Shown here: positions 1 through 8,350 of the stretch, in pieces
How positions within the stretch are numbered: position 1 is the stretch's first letter
How the letters are laid out: each line of letters begins with the position of its first letter
Assembly (NCBI GenBank): GCA_020636535.1
Contig: JACJXT010000011.1
Location: 620,001-684,000 of the forward strand
Length of the DNA: 64,000 bases
Direction of reading: 5' to 3'
Origin: Chitinophagales bacterium
GTDB lineage: Bacteria > Bacteroidota > Bacteroidia > Chitinophagales > JADIYW01
Program-made: the position numbers and the translations under genes
Notes under the pieces: model-generated
Database searches by the model: none
The model's input: the letters and a program-made list of their open reading frames with translations, nothing else
What the model was told of the DNA's origin: nothing

Positions 1-683
1 TGAAACACGGTTTATTACACGGCGATTGTTTAACAGTTACTGGTAAAACACTAGCAGAAAATGTAGCCAATTTACCAGACTTAGCTGAAGGTCAGGATTT
101 AATTCATCCATTAGATAATCCAATTAAAAAAACAGGACATATAAGAATTTTGTTTGGCAACTTAGCAACAGAAGGTGCCGTAGCAAAAATTACAGGCAAA
201 GAAGGTGAGAAATTTGAAGGTACAGCCAAATGCTACGATACAGAACAACAAGCGATAGATGCTATGCAAAGAGGCGAAATTAAAGCAGGTAATGTAGTCG
301 TTATTCGTTTTGTTGGGCCAAAAGGTGCACCAGGAATGCCAGAAATGTTAAAGCCAACTTCGGTTTTAATGGGCGAAGGATTAGGAAAAGAAGTCGCTTT
401 AATTACAGATGGTAGATTTAGTGGTGGTTCGCACGGATTTGTAGTAGGTCATGTTACACCAGAAGCACAAAACGGTGGCAATATAGCTTTAGTTCAAGAT
501 GGTGATACTATTGTAATAGATGCAGTAAATAATACCATTGATGTTTTAGTGAGCGATGAAGAACTACAGAACAGAAGAAAAGCATGGCAAGCACCACCAT
601 TAAAAGTAAAACGCGGTATTTTATACAAATATGCAAAAACAGTATCCTCAGCATCACAAGGTTGCGTTACCGATGAGTTCTGA
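1..683 (+). CDS. ilvD: Dihydroxy-acid dehydratase, C-terminal part (5' truncated by window)
   Basis: The frame is open from the first bases and ends in TGA at 681-683. It encodes the last ~227 residues of IlvD, the [Fe-S] dehydratase of branched-chain amino-acid synthesis (dihydroxyacid to 2-keto acid). Recognisable stretches are GNLATEGAVAKITG, RFVGPKGAPGMPEML, ALITDGRFSGGSHGFVVGHVTPEA and a C-terminal RRKAW near the end, all typical of the IlvD/Edd family. GRFSGG and GHVTPEA favour IlvD over phosphogluconate dehydratase. The first in-frame ATG inside the window is at 150, but similarity extends upstream of it, so the true start lies before base 1. Confidence 0.93.
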   Translation, partial: KHGLLHGDCLTVTGKTLAENVANLPDLAEGQDLIHPLDNPIKKTGHIRILFGNLATEGAVAKITGKEGEKFEGTAKCYDTEQQAIDAMQRGEIKAGNVVVIRFVGPKGAPGMPEMLKPTSVLMGEGLGKEVALITDGRFSGGSHGFVVGHVTPEAQNGGNIALVQDGDTIVIDAVNNTIDVLVSDEELQNRRKAWQAPPLKVKRGILYKYAKTVSSASQGCVTDEF

Positions 684-729
684 GCGAAACGCAGTGTAGC
701 GAAGAATCTTTTTTAATATTGAGGCATAA

Positions 730-750
730 TACTGAAAAATAGTTGGTGTA
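730..750 (+). repeat. Left terminal inverted repeat of the insertion sequence
   Basis: This stretch pairs with the reverse complement of 1962-1982 over 21 bases with one mismatch (position 20, T versus C). Confidence 0.85.
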
Positions 751-788
751 TTGTATCAAGAGTACTATAAATAAAGGTTAAACTAGAT

Positions 789-814
789 ATTTTATGAAAT
801 GTATTTCATAAAAT
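789..814. promoter_or_regulatory. Perfect 12-bp-arm palindrome just upstream of the transposase
   Basis: The arms attttatgaaat (789-800) and atttcataaaat (803-814) are exact reverse complements separated by GT. The structure lies 7 bases before the transposase start, so it could be an operator or an mRNA hairpin that limits translation or insulates the gene from outside transcription. The structure is seen directly; its role is inferred. Confidence 0.5.
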
Positions 815-821
815 ATTTTCT

Positions 822-1796
822 TTGTTAAAAAATGGCAAAAAAAAGCGATGTTGGAGCTGTAGTAGTTTAGATGTAATATGCTGGGGCAAACAACAAAACA
901 AGCAAAGATTTAAGTGTAAAAACTGTGGCATATTATTCACAAGGAATAGACCAGAACAAAAAATAAAGAACCGATTCATATGGTTCAAGAAATGGATAAT
1001 AGAAAGACAAACCTACAACACATTATGTAGAGATAGTGGTTATTCAAAAGACACCTTACAAAGAACCTTTTATAAAATTTTAGAGCGTTCGCCCACGGTT
1101 AAAATCATAAAAAGAGAACAAGTTAATCTTAGAGTGGACGGTACTTATTTTGCACAGTTCTGTTTAATAGCTTATCAAGATAATCTTGATGGCTATACAC
1201 AACTTATCCGTTTTTCAGATGGAGAGCATTTTGAAGAGATTAAGGAAGATTTAAGTAATTTAATACACTTAGGCATTAAATTAGAAAGTATTACCTCAGA
1301 TGGTGCTAAAAGTATATTAAAAGCAATTAAACATACTGACAGTAATATAGTTATACAAAGATGCTTGGTACATATTCAACGAATGTGCTTACTATGGCTT
1401 ACTAAATACCCTAAACACATAGCAGGACAAGAACTTAGAAAACATATTTTGCTATTACTCAAAATAGAAACACAGAATGATAAAATATGGTGGACAAGAG
1501 AGTTAAAGCTATGGTATGAAAGACACAAAGACTATCTTAATGAAAAGACTATTAACTTAGAAACTAGAAGGTATTGGTATACTCATAAACTACTAAGAAG
1601 ATCCTACTTCTCAATAAAAAGAGCATTGCCTAATATGTTTCACTATTTAGAAAATCCAAAAATACCAAGAACAACAAATGGAATTGAAGGTTATTTTAGC
1701 CATCTAAAAAATCATCTTGATTTGCACAGAGGTTTGACTTTAAAAAATAGAATAAATTTCATCAAATGGTATGTGTATTTATCTAATGAAAAATAG
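822..1796 (+). CDS. IS256-type transposase with N-terminal zinc ribbon
   Basis: This is a 324-aa DDE transposase that would cut and rejoin the element ends at 730 and 1982. The N-terminus has CWSC (residues 11-14) and CKNC (about 32-35), a four-cysteine zinc ribbon. The catalytic domain shows D in RVDGTYF (about 107), D in TSDGAK (about 160) with the following C-x2-H of QRCLVHIQR, and E in TNGIEGYF (about 290). The NGIEG motif and the C-x2-H after the second D fit the IS256/Mutator group, 'variant Zn-binding' type. No ATG is in frame near the zinc ribbon, so a TTG start at 822 is the best choice. The frame is intact and the element may be active. Confidence 0.85.
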   Translation: MLKNGKKKRCWSCSSLDVICWGKQQNKQRFKCKNCGILFTRNRPEQKIKNRFIWFKKWIIERQTYNTLCRDSGYSKDTLQRTFYKILERSPTVKIIKREQVNLRVDGTYFAQFCLIAYQDNLDGYTQLIRFSDGEHFEEIKEDLSNLIHLGIKLESITSDGAKSILKAIKHTDSNIVIQRCLVHIQRMCLLWLTKYPKHIAGQELRKHILLLLKIETQNDKIWWTRELKLWYERHKDYLNEKTINLETRRYWYTHKLLRRSYFSIKRALPNMFHYLENPKIPRTTNGIEGYFSHLKNHLDLHRGLTLKNRINFIKWYVYLSNEK

Positions 1797-1834
1797 AGTT
1801 TTTTTAGCCATCAAGTATACCAAAAAATGAAAAA

Positions 1835-1866
1835 GGTTGATAGTTATCTATCAACCCATTTTTTGT
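1835..1866 (+). terminator. Rho-independent terminator after the transposase
   Basis: A perfect 9-bp stem, ggttgatag / ctatcaacc (1835-1843 and 1848-1856), has a TTAT loop and is followed by a T-rich run. It lies 38 bases after the transposase stop and inside the IS ends. Confidence 0.75.
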
Positions 1867-1961
1867 ATATACATTAATCCTATTGCTAAAAAGTTGGTCT
1901 CCACCAGTGCTTTTATCCTCTTCAGATTAACTGGAGAAAGCTAAACATTATTTTTGTCAAA

Positions 1962-1982
1962 TGCACCAACTATTTTTCAGTA
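1962..1982 (-). repeat. Right terminal inverted repeat of the insertion sequence
   Basis: It is the partner of the left repeat at 730-750, with 20 of 21 bases identical in inverted orientation. The 9-bp direct repeat aatattgag begins 8 bases further out, at 1990. Confidence 0.85.
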
Positions 1983-1998
1983 CATTACCAATATTGAG

Positions 1999-2201
1999 TA
2001 ACTATATCGTGTAGTAAGAATTTTCTGTTTATTTATCCTATTGAGCGTAGTGTAACGAAGCGAAGCATCTAGTTATTGCTGAACTTGCCTGTCTCCGAAC
2101 AGGTAGGTTTCAGCATCTGTAAGTAAGTATAATAAATAATATAGTAGCATCTCTAAACCATGCTGAACTTATTTCAGTATCTACACAGAAGGAAATATAG
2201 G
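1999..2201. repeat. Intergenic stretch with REP-like interspersed repeats
   Basis: No gene is visible. The stretch holds a 'gagcgtagtgtaacgaagcgaagcatct'-type segment (2043-2070) and two hairpins of the tgctgaac...ttcagcatct family. At 2077-2115 the outer arms are tgctgaa/ttcagca, with a nested cctgt/acagg stem at 2088-2103. A degenerate copy starts at 2161. Related copies occur near 684-710 and at 51746-51880 and 57257-57430, so this is a dispersed family rather than a local terminator. Confidence 0.6.
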
Positions 2202-3269
2202 TTACAATGATTTTTCAAACGCTTGCATGGCATCTACTAGTACAGCTACACTTTCTATTGGCAATGCATTGTAACACGATGCTCTAAATCCGCCTACTGT
2301 TCTATAACCTTTAATTCCATGAATATTATAAGATTCTACAAAACTTAAAAACTGTTTTTCTACACTTTCATTAATTGCAGTAAATGTAATATTCATTCTG
2401 CTTCTGTCTTGTACAACTGCATGTCCGTTAAACAGTGGATTTCTATCTATTTCTTGATACAATAAAGTAGCTTTAGCAATATTTCGTTTTTCCATTTCAG
2501 ATAATCCACCTAAGTTTTTTAACCATCTTAGTGTAAGCAAGCAAGTATAAATAGCAAAAACTGGTGGTGTATTGTACAACGAGTTATTCTTAGCAAAGGT
2601 ATCGTAATCGAAAATGGTAGCTTTAACTCTTGGTTGATATTGTAGCAAATCTTTGCGAATAATAACCATAGTTACACCAGCACTTCCTAGGTTTTTTTGA
2701 GCTCCAGCGTAAATCAAACCATATTTATTAATGTCGATTGGTCTACTAAAAATGTCAGAACTCATGTCGGCAACTAAAGGAATGTCTACAGATAAGTCTT
2801 CTAGAATTTCAGTTCCGTAAATGGTATTATTTGTAGTGATATGGAAGTAATTTGCTTCTTTATTTATGGTATAATTTTTTGGAATATAATTATACACTTT
2901 ATCTTTGCTACTTGCTACTACATTTATATTTCCAAATAAAGCTGCTTCTTTAATTGATTTTGAAGACCAAACGCCTGTGTCTAAATAACATGCTGTTTGA
3001 TTTTCTGCTAGTAAATTATAAGGTACTAGCGTAAATTGCATATTGGCTCCACCTTGCATCAGCAATACTTCATAATCATTAGAAATATTGAGTAGTTCTC
3101 TAATTAATTGTAGTGTTTCTTCTAATATATCGTCAAATATTTTACTACGATGCGATATTTCTAATAGCGACAAACCACTGTTGTTGATTTCTATACACGC
3201 TTGTGCTGCTTGTTGAAATACTTCATCTGGTAGTATTGATGGTCCTGCTCCAAAATTGTGTTTTTTCAT
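2202..3269 (-). CDS. serC: Phosphoserine aminotransferase
   Basis: This 355-aa class V PLP enzyme converts 3-phosphohydroxypyruvate and glutamate to phosphoserine and 2-oxoglutarate (serine, and often pyridoxine, synthesis). It opens with MKKHNFGAGPSILP, the SerC signature. LLMQGGANMQF, VADMSSDIFSRPID and YAGAQKNLGSAGVT follow; the lysine of GAQKN (about residue 192) is the expected PLP Schiff-base residue. The C-terminus has GIKGYRTVGGFRASCYNA, which binds the substrate phosphate. The length is typical. It reads in the same direction as rimO, 238 bp downstream of it, so it is probably transcribed on its own. Confidence 0.96.
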   Translation of the reverse strand: MKKHNFGAGPSILPDEVFQQAAQACIEINNSGLSLLEISHRSKIFDDILEETLQLIRELLNISNDYEVLLMQGGANMQFTLVPYNLLAENQTACYLDTGVWSSKSIKEAALFGNINVVASSKDKVYNYIPKNYTINKEANYFHITTNNTIYGTEILEDLSVDIPLVADMSSDIFSRPIDINKYGLIYAGAQKNLGSAGVTMVIIRKDLLQYQPRVKATIFDYDTFAKNNSLYNTPPVFAIYTCLLTLRWLKNLGGLSEMEKRNIAKATLLYQEIDRNPLFNGHAVVQDRSRMNITFTAINESVEKQFLSFVESYNIHGIKGYRTVGGFRASCYNALPIESVAVLVDAMQAFEKSL

Positions 3270-3307
3270 AATTTATATTTTTTAATTTATAACACTTTGT
3301 TGTATTT

Positions 3308-3332
3308 AAGCGTCCTCTTACGAGAGACGCTT
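3308..3332. terminator. Hairpin between rimO and serC
   Basis: The arms aagcgtc (3308-3314) and gacgctt (3326-3332) pair perfectly, with extra TCT/AGA pairing inside. There is no clear T-run on either strand, so it may be a rho-independent terminator of rimO, a leader structure for serC, or neither. Confidence 0.35.
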
Positions 3333-3507
3333 TGGGAAAGAAAAAAACAAATTCCAAAATCAGTTTGGAATAAATCAAGTGCAAAAATCTAGTCGAATTT
3401 AGTTATTCCAATAATAGTTGTGAACAAACTTGGTTTAATTGATTATTAAAGTTTTTGAAATTAAAATATCCAATACTATTATCTATAAATATATTATAAA
3501 ATTATTA

Positions 3508-4821
3508 TTATTTAACTACTGTGCCATATAAATCAAAATCAGTAGCATCGTCTATGATTACAGTACAAAAATCGCCTACTCTACAATAATTGTTTTTAGC
3601 TTCAATCAATACTTCATTATCCACTTCTGGTGAGTCGTATTCTGTTCTTCCTATAAAATAATCGCCTTCTATACTATCAATTAAAACTTTATAGCGTTTA
3701 CCAATCTTCTCTTGATTTTTTTCGTAGGAAATATCTTGTTGAATTTGCATTAACATGGCTACTCGTTCTTCTTTTACTTCGTCTGGAATATTGTCTTCCA
3801 ATTCGTAAGCACTTGTACCTTCTTCGTGCGAATATTGAAAAACACCTAATCGCTCAAATTGCATTTCTTTTACAAAATGGCACAAATCTTCAAAATCTGC
3901 TTCGCTTTCATTTGGATAACCAACCAACATCGTAGTACGAATAGCAATATCTGGAATAGCTGTTCTTATTTCTTGAATGAGTGCTTTAGTTTCTGCTTGT
4001 GTAATTTGTCGTTGCATAGACTTTAGTACATTGTCGTTAGCATGTTGTAATGGAATATCTAAGTAATGACACACTTTACTACAATTTTTTATGGCATCAA
4101 TTACATCTAAAGGAAATTTAGAAGGATAAGCATAATGCAAACGAATCCATTCAATACCATCAACTTCATTTAATTGATACAATAAATCTGCCAATGCTCT
4201 TTTTTTATAGATGTCTAAACCGTAGTAAGTTAATTCTTGAGCAATTAACATAATTTCTTTTACACCTTGCTTGGCTAAATTTTTGGCTTCTGCAATTAGG
4301 TCTTCTATGGTTTTAGATACATGATTGCCACGCATAATTGGAATGGCACAAAAAGAACATGTTCTATTACAACCTTCTGCAATTTTTAAATAAGTGTAGT
4401 GATTTGGTGTAGTTAAAACTCTTTCTCCAAGTAATTCGTGTTTATAATCGGCATTAAATTTTGCTAAGATATTTGGTAATTCTAAAGTACCAAAAAAATC
4501 GTCTACTTCTGGAAATTCTACTTTTAATTCGTCTTTATATCGATGCGATAAGCAACCAGTTACATATAGTTTATCAATGTTGCCATGTTTTTTAGCTTCG
4601 GTATATTCAAGTATGGTATTGATAGATTCTTCTTTGGCTCTGTCTATAAATCCACAAGTATTAATAATAATAATATTGGCATCGTCTTCTTCAGCTTGAT
4701 GTGTAGTATCAATTTCGTTGTGTTGTAACTGTGCAATCAGTACTTCAGAATCGACCAAGTTTTTAGAACAACCTAAGGTTATTACATTGACTTTATCTTT
4801 TTTGTGCGATTTGGTTTTCAT
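3508..4821 (-). CDS. rimO: Ribosomal protein S12 methylthiotransferase (radical SAM)
   Basis: This 437-aa methylthiotransferase adds a methylthio group to an aspartate of ribosomal protein S12. The N-terminal UPF0004 domain has cysteines in LGCSKN (residue 18), NTCGF and TGCLSHRY, which hold the auxiliary 4Fe-4S cluster. The radical SAM motif is CNRTCSFC (about 150). A C-terminal TRAM domain (about 365-437) ends the protein. LGCSKNLVDSE and the TRAM ending distinguish RimO from MiaB, which typically reads GCQMN. It is about as long as other RimO proteins. The start MKTKSHKK is followed by the conserved VNVITLGCSKN. Confidence 0.95.
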   Translation of the reverse strand: MKTKSHKKDKVNVITLGCSKNLVDSEVLIAQLQHNEIDTTHQAEEDDANIIIINTCGFIDRAKEESINTILEYTEAKKHGNIDKLYVTGCLSHRYKDELKVEFPEVDDFFGTLELPNILAKFNADYKHELLGERVLTTPNHYTYLKIAEGCNRTCSFCAIPIMRGNHVSKTIEDLIAEAKNLAKQGVKEIMLIAQELTYYGLDIYKKRALADLLYQLNEVDGIEWIRLHYAYPSKFPLDVIDAIKNCSKVCHYLDIPLQHANDNVLKSMQRQITQAETKALIQEIRTAIPDIAIRTTMLVGYPNESEADFEDLCHFVKEMQFERLGVFQYSHEEGTSAYELEDNIPDEVKEERVAMLMQIQQDISYEKNQEKIGKRYKVLIDSIEGDYFIGRTEYDSPEVDNEVLIEAKNNYCRVGDFCTVIIDDATDFDLYGTVVK

Positions 4822-5039
4822 TAATTACGCAAAGCTACGCATCTATTTTTTAAATTTGATTATTACAACATTATTACTAATGGCATTTGATAAAGTTAGT
4901 ATCAATACATTATATATATGAATTTAATATAAACTATGATGGCAAGAGAGCAACTTACTTCAAAGTAGAATGGATTCTATATATTTTAATTCCTAAAGAT
5001 AAAATGCAAAAGGAATAATATATTATAGTTAAAAAATAA

Positions 5040-5372
5040 CTATACCAACTCTTCTTGTGGCAATCTAAATTTTAGTCCGTTTATTTGTTCTGAAATTTTA
5101 ATTTGACAAGACAACCTACAGTTTCCTGTGTTACATGGAAGTGTATCTAAAATACACAATTCGTCATCGGTTGCTTCAAAAAGATTAATTTCTTCGTTAT
5201 TGAGTACTTCTACTCTACAAGTAGCACAAAGGGCCATTCCGCCACAAATTGCTTCTATTGGATAACCTTCTCCTTTAAGAATTTCCATTAAACTCAACTC
5301 TATACCTAAAGGAATTTCGATTGGTTTAAACTCGAAGTTTTCGTCTTGAACAAATACAGTTATACTCTCCAT
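5040..5372 (-). CDS. 2Fe-2S ferredoxin
   Basis: This 110-aa plant/adrenodoxin-type ferredoxin carries electrons. The cluster ligands are visible as C-x5-C-x2-C in AICGGMALCATC (about residues 43-52), with the fourth cysteine in the GNCRLSCQI region. It starts 9 bp after the stop of the reductase gene at 5382-6383, so the two form an operon and presumably an NADPH to reductase to ferredoxin chain. The downstream acceptor cannot be told from the sequence. Confidence 0.9.
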   Translation of the reverse strand: MESITVFVQDENFEFKPIEIPLGIELSLMEILKGEGYPIEAICGGMALCATCRVEVLNNEEINLFEATDDELCILDTLPCNTGNCRLSCQIKISEQINGLKFRLPQEELV

Positions 5373-5381
5373 AATTATAAA

Positions 5382-6383
5382 TTAAAAAGCATTTACACCA
5401 TTTACGGTGGTGTATTTTAAAGTTGGTTTTTTTCCGCTTATCATTTCAGAGGCACTATGACACATCAATGCTGCTTCATGAAATCCGCATAAAATTAATT
5501 TTAATTTGCCATCGTAAGTATTAATATCGCCAATAGCATAAATTCCTTTTATGTTAGTACTATAATCTCTAGTATCTACAAGAATGGCATTTTTATCAAT
5601 ATTTAAACCCCAATTAGCAATTGGTCCTAGTTTTGGACTTAAACCAAACAATGCTAAAAAGTGATGTACTTCTTTGTCGGTAACTTCTCCATCTTTATTG
5701 GTGATAGATACTCGTTCTAAAGCATCGTTTCCGTGTAAGTGAGTAACATTTGAGTTTAATACCATATTGATTTTTCCATCTTCTGCTAGTTGTTTACATT
5801 TATCTACGCTATCTGGTGCACCTCTAAAGGTTTCGCCACGATGTACTAAAGTCAACTCTTCTGCAATATCTGCTAGAAACATCGTCCAATCCAAAGCACT
5901 ATCACCACCACCAGCAATTACAATTTTCTTATTTCTAAATTTCTCAGGATCAAGCACCATATACTCAATACCTTTATTTTCATAATCATTAATATTTGAA
6001 ATAGCAGGTTTTCTTGGCTCAAACACACCTAGTCCACCAGCAATACAAATTATTTTAGCATGTATTTTAGAACCTACATGTGTTGTTAGTATAAATGATT
6101 CATCTTCTTGTTTATCTATGCTTTCTACTCTTTCGCCTAGTGTAAATGTTGGATCAAATGGTTTTGCTTGTTCCATTAAATTGTCTACCAACTCTTGTGC
6201 TAAAACTGTAGGAAAACCTGGTATATCATAAATGGGTTTTTTAGGATAAATTTCGGAAAGCTGACCGCCTGGTTGTGGTAAATAATCTACTAAATGGCAT
6301 CTCATTTTTAACAATCCTGCTTCAAAAACTGTAAATAAACCAACTGGTCCAGCACCTATAATGCAAATATCTGTTTCTATCAT
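5382..6383 (-). CDS. Ferredoxin-NADP+ reductase, thioredoxin-reductase-like type
   Basis: This 333-aa flavoprotein opens with the FAD-binding motif IGAGPVG (about residues 8-14) and has a second dinucleotide motif, IAGGGDSALDW (about 155-165), for NADPH. The YAIGDIN segment near residue 287 closes the FAD site. The redox CxxC of thioredoxin reductase is absent: the position reads GGGDSALDW with no CAxC. That places it with the TrxR-like ferredoxin/flavodoxin reductases (YumC type). The adjacent downstream ferredoxin gene (9-bp gap) supports that role. Confidence 0.9.
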   Translation of the reverse strand: MIETDICIIGAGPVGLFTVFEAGLLKMRCHLVDYLPQPGGQLSEIYPKKPIYDIPGFPTVLAQELVDNLMEQAKPFDPTFTLGERVESIDKQEDESFILTTHVGSKIHAKIICIAGGLGVFEPRKPAISNINDYENKGIEYMVLDPEKFRNKKIVIAGGGDSALDWTMFLADIAEELTLVHRGETFRGAPDSVDKCKQLAEDGKINMVLNSNVTHLHGNDALERVSITNKDGEVTDKEVHHFLALFGLSPKLGPIANWGLNIDKNAILVDTRDYSTNIKGIYAIGDINTYDGKLKLILCGFHEAALMCHSASEMISGKKPTLKYTTVNGVNAF

Positions 6384-6541
6384 AATTTAAAAATTGTACT
6401 AAAATATTAATTCCTATGAATTTATAATGTTATTACTTCTTTAACTTATGGTTTAATGGATTAATTTGCTTGTGATTTTTTTTTGAAAAAAGATTTTTTT
6501 TTTGAAAAAGATTTGCATATTTGTTGAGTAAATCTCTGTTT

Positions 6542-7528
6542 ATGATTTCTAAAATAATCAAGTCCATTTTTTCAGATTCCAAATCAAAAAAAGCAGATGC
6601 GAAGAAGAAATCAGAGAAAGTGGAAAAACCAACGCCAGTTGCAAAAAAGAAAAGTAGTACTACTGCATCTAAGCCAGTGAAAAAAGTGGCAAATAAGAAA
6701 GCTACTACAACTACCAAAACAGCTAGTAAATCTACGGCTACAAAAACAACCGCTAAAACACCTAAGAAAAAGGAAGTAGCTGCTACGCCTAAAAAAGCTA
6801 CAGCAAAAAAATCAGTACAAGAAAAAACAGTAAAAGCTACACCTAAGAAACCAACTGTGGTTACGCCTAAAAAAGTGGCTAGTAAAAAAATGGAAACAGC
6901 TAAAGCTCCTAGCAAATCTACGGCTACAAAAACAACTACAAAAACACCTAAGAAAAAAGAAGTAACTGCTACTCCTAAAAAAGTGATAAGTAAGAAAGCT
7001 GTTGAAACAAAAAAAGCAGATAATAAAAAAACCGAAACACAGACTAAATCAAAAACAATAAATAAAACTGAGTCTACAAAAACTCAAGCAACGAAACAAA
7101 ACGAAACAATAGTACAAAAAAACGCAACAATAGAAAGTAAAAACAATCCGCCAGTGAAGAAAAAAATTATTGTAGATTACAAGAATGTACCAGATGAGGT
7201 ACTACAAGCTTTGTCGGAAAAATATCCGTTTGGTTATAACAAAGCAATTATTAAGTTTGTAAATGCTAAAAAAGAGTTAGTCTCTGCTGTACCAATAGAA
7301 GTGAATGATATTTCTTATTTGGTTAAAGTTAGCTCTCAGTTACAAAAAATGGTAGATAATATTGAAGAAGATGACAGCGATGATGATTTTGATGATGTAG
7401 TGAGTAAAGAAATTCCATCTGGTGTTGGCAATGACTTTGATGATTTTGACCAAGAAGATGATAGCAGTAGCAATAGTTATGATGATGACTATGATGATGC
7501 TGATGAAGAAGATGAAGACGACGAGTAA
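6542..7528 (+). CDS. Lysine/alanine/threonine-rich basic protein with acidic tail (histone H1-like, role unproven)
   Basis: This 328-aa protein is read from ATG 6542. A TTG at 6521 would add seven residues, but the ATG gives the natural start MISKIIKSIF. Residues ~15-210 are low-complexity K/T/A/P sequence with TPKKKEV and TPKKA units, as in H1-like nucleoid proteins. The DNA at 6725-6799 is nearly repeated at 6911-6985. A small folded-looking segment follows (IVDYKNVPDEVLQALSEK... about 210-275), then a strongly acidic Asp/Glu/Ser tail. The basic part suggests DNA or RNA binding; the acidic tail could auto-inhibit or bind a partner. No enzyme motif is seen. The long antisense frame here is a composition artefact. 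Confidence 0.75.
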   Translation: MISKIIKSIFSDSKSKKADAKKKSEKVEKPTPVAKKKSSTTASKPVKKVANKKATTTTKTASKSTATKTTAKTPKKKEVAATPKKATAKKSVQEKTVKATPKKPTVVTPKKVASKKMETAKAPSKSTATKTTTKTPKKKEVTATPKKVISKKAVETKKADNKKTETQTKSKTINKTESTKTQATKQNETIVQKNATIESKNNPPVKKKIIVDYKNVPDEVLQALSEKYPFGYNKAIIKFVNAKKELVSAVPIEVNDISYLVKVSSQLQKMVDNIEEDDSDDDFDDVVSKEIPSGVGNDFDDFDQEDDSSSNSYDDDYDDADEEDEDDE

Positions 7529-7654
7529 TCTAAGATTCTTCCTAAATAAAAAGATATTAAGTTTTTCATTTTTGGTTTGGGTATGCTAAGTCCATCATAT
7601 TAGTGTATTCTTTAAAGCTCATTTGCTTAACTTTTGAATTTAGAATACTACTTT

Positions 7655-7667
7655 ACTTTCCGATACA
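7655..7667. other. Left attachment site (copy of mnmE 3' end)
   Basis: It matches 30758-30770 at 12 of 13 bases. On the minus strand the surrounding bases read TTT TGT ATC GGA AAG TAA, i.e. FCIGK-stop, with no mnmE gene attached. This is the footprint expected when an element inserts into the 3' end of a gene and leaves a duplicate core. Confidence 0.75.
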
Positions 7668-7704
7668 AAAAGTAACTTAACTTGATAATCAATAAGTTAT
7701 GGAT

Positions 7705-7757
7705 ATTGGGCAACAAATAGGCAACAAAATCTGTAAAATTGGTGGCAAATAAGAGAA
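7705..7757. repeat. Putative recombinase arm-type sites, left end
   Basis: Three related units are present: attgggcaacaaata (7705-7719), aggcaacaaaat (7719-7730) and ggcaaataagagaa (7744-7757). The same words recur inside the right end at 30616-30698. Their place just inside both island ends fits arm-type binding sites of a tyrosine recombinase. Confidence 0.6.
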
Positions 7758-7772
7758 AATGCCTTTGTTGAA

Positions 7773-8267
7773 TTAGAACCTATCTACGAGCAAATATAAG
7801 CCTTTTTTCTTTGTTTTAGCCCTCAAATTCAATTCTTGATACTTTGGTAGTTCGGAACAATAAAGTTTATCATAAGGCTTTGCAAAGCCGTTCTTGACCA
7901 TTATTTCGTTTAAGGTGTTGCCGTTAGGCAATACCACATAAGCCAAAGTTCTGCCGTATGGGTCTTGCTCGTTGCCTACTTCTTGAATTAATGTAATCCG
8001 CTTTCCAATCTTTGCCTTAGTTCTCAAAAACTCATAAGACTGGTGTGCAAGCTCCATCAAGAAACGTCCTGATAAATGAGTTTCTCTTTCGTCCTGCTTT
8101 AGTTTTTTGCAAGGGGTCAACTCTGGTGCATCAATGCCATAAAAACGTATTTCTTCCTCTTTATTTGAGATTATATTCTTTGCGATTATACCGTCACCAT
8201 CTACAACTTTTACTATTTCGTAGTTGGTTTTGATTGTGGTCTGACCCCTTACATCTAATTGCTTCAT
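7773..8267 (-). CDS. Thermonuclease-family (SNase-like) nuclease
   Basis: This 164-aa staphylococcal-nuclease fold protein would cleave DNA or RNA in a Ca2+-dependent way. Family signatures are VVDGDGI (about 22-28), RFYGIDAPEL (about 42-51; Arg, Asp and Glu of the active site) and DPYGRTLAYV (about 104-113; second catalytic Arg). No signal peptide is apparent, unlike secreted SNases, so it probably acts inside the cell. It is the first gene inside the left island end. It is transcribed away from the gene at 8351, with about 80 bp between the two starts. Confidence 0.9.
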   Translation of the reverse strand: MKQLDVRGQTTIKTNYEIVKVVDGDGIIAKNIISNKEEEIRFYGIDAPELTPCKKLKQDERETHLSGRFLMELAHQSYEFLRTKAKIGKRITLIQEVGNEQDPYGRTLAYVVLPNGNTLNEIMVKNGFAKPYDKLYCSELPKYQELNLRAKTKKKGLYLLVDRF

Positions 8268-8295
8268 ATTGCACTATTTAAGTAATTGATAAACA

Positions 8296-8342
8296 GCTAT
8301 TTATGGCGTAAATTTACAATAAATTTTCAACATATAAATAGC
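8296..8342. promoter_or_regulatory. 9-bp inverted repeat in the divergent promoter region
   Basis: The arms gctatttat (8296-8304) and ataaatagc (8334-8342) are exact reverse complements 29 bases apart. The right arm ends 8 bases before the ATG at 8351. It could be an operator or an mRNA hairpin covering the ribosome site. Confidence 0.4.
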
Positions 8343-8350
8343 GTATCATT

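Larger units (their letters stand above)
724..1989 (+). mobile_element. IS256-like insertion sequence (variant zinc-ribbon type), complete
   Basis: One transposase gene is bounded by terminal inverted repeats at 730-750 and 1962-1982 that match at 20 of 21 positions (core tactgaaaaatagttggtg). A 9-bp direct repeat, aatattgag, sits at 715-723 and 1990-1998. It is the right length for an IS256-type target duplication and sets the outer limits at 724 and 1989. That leaves 6-7 less well conserved bases outside the strong inverted repeats. The element lies in the non-coding gap between ilvD and serC and breaks no gene. Confidence 0.8.

Noticed and set aside
6433..6915. 160-aa minus-strand frame full of Phe/Val/Leu
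   Set aside because: It is the antisense of the Lys/Thr/Ala-rich gene; its composition is a mirror of that low-complexity sequence.
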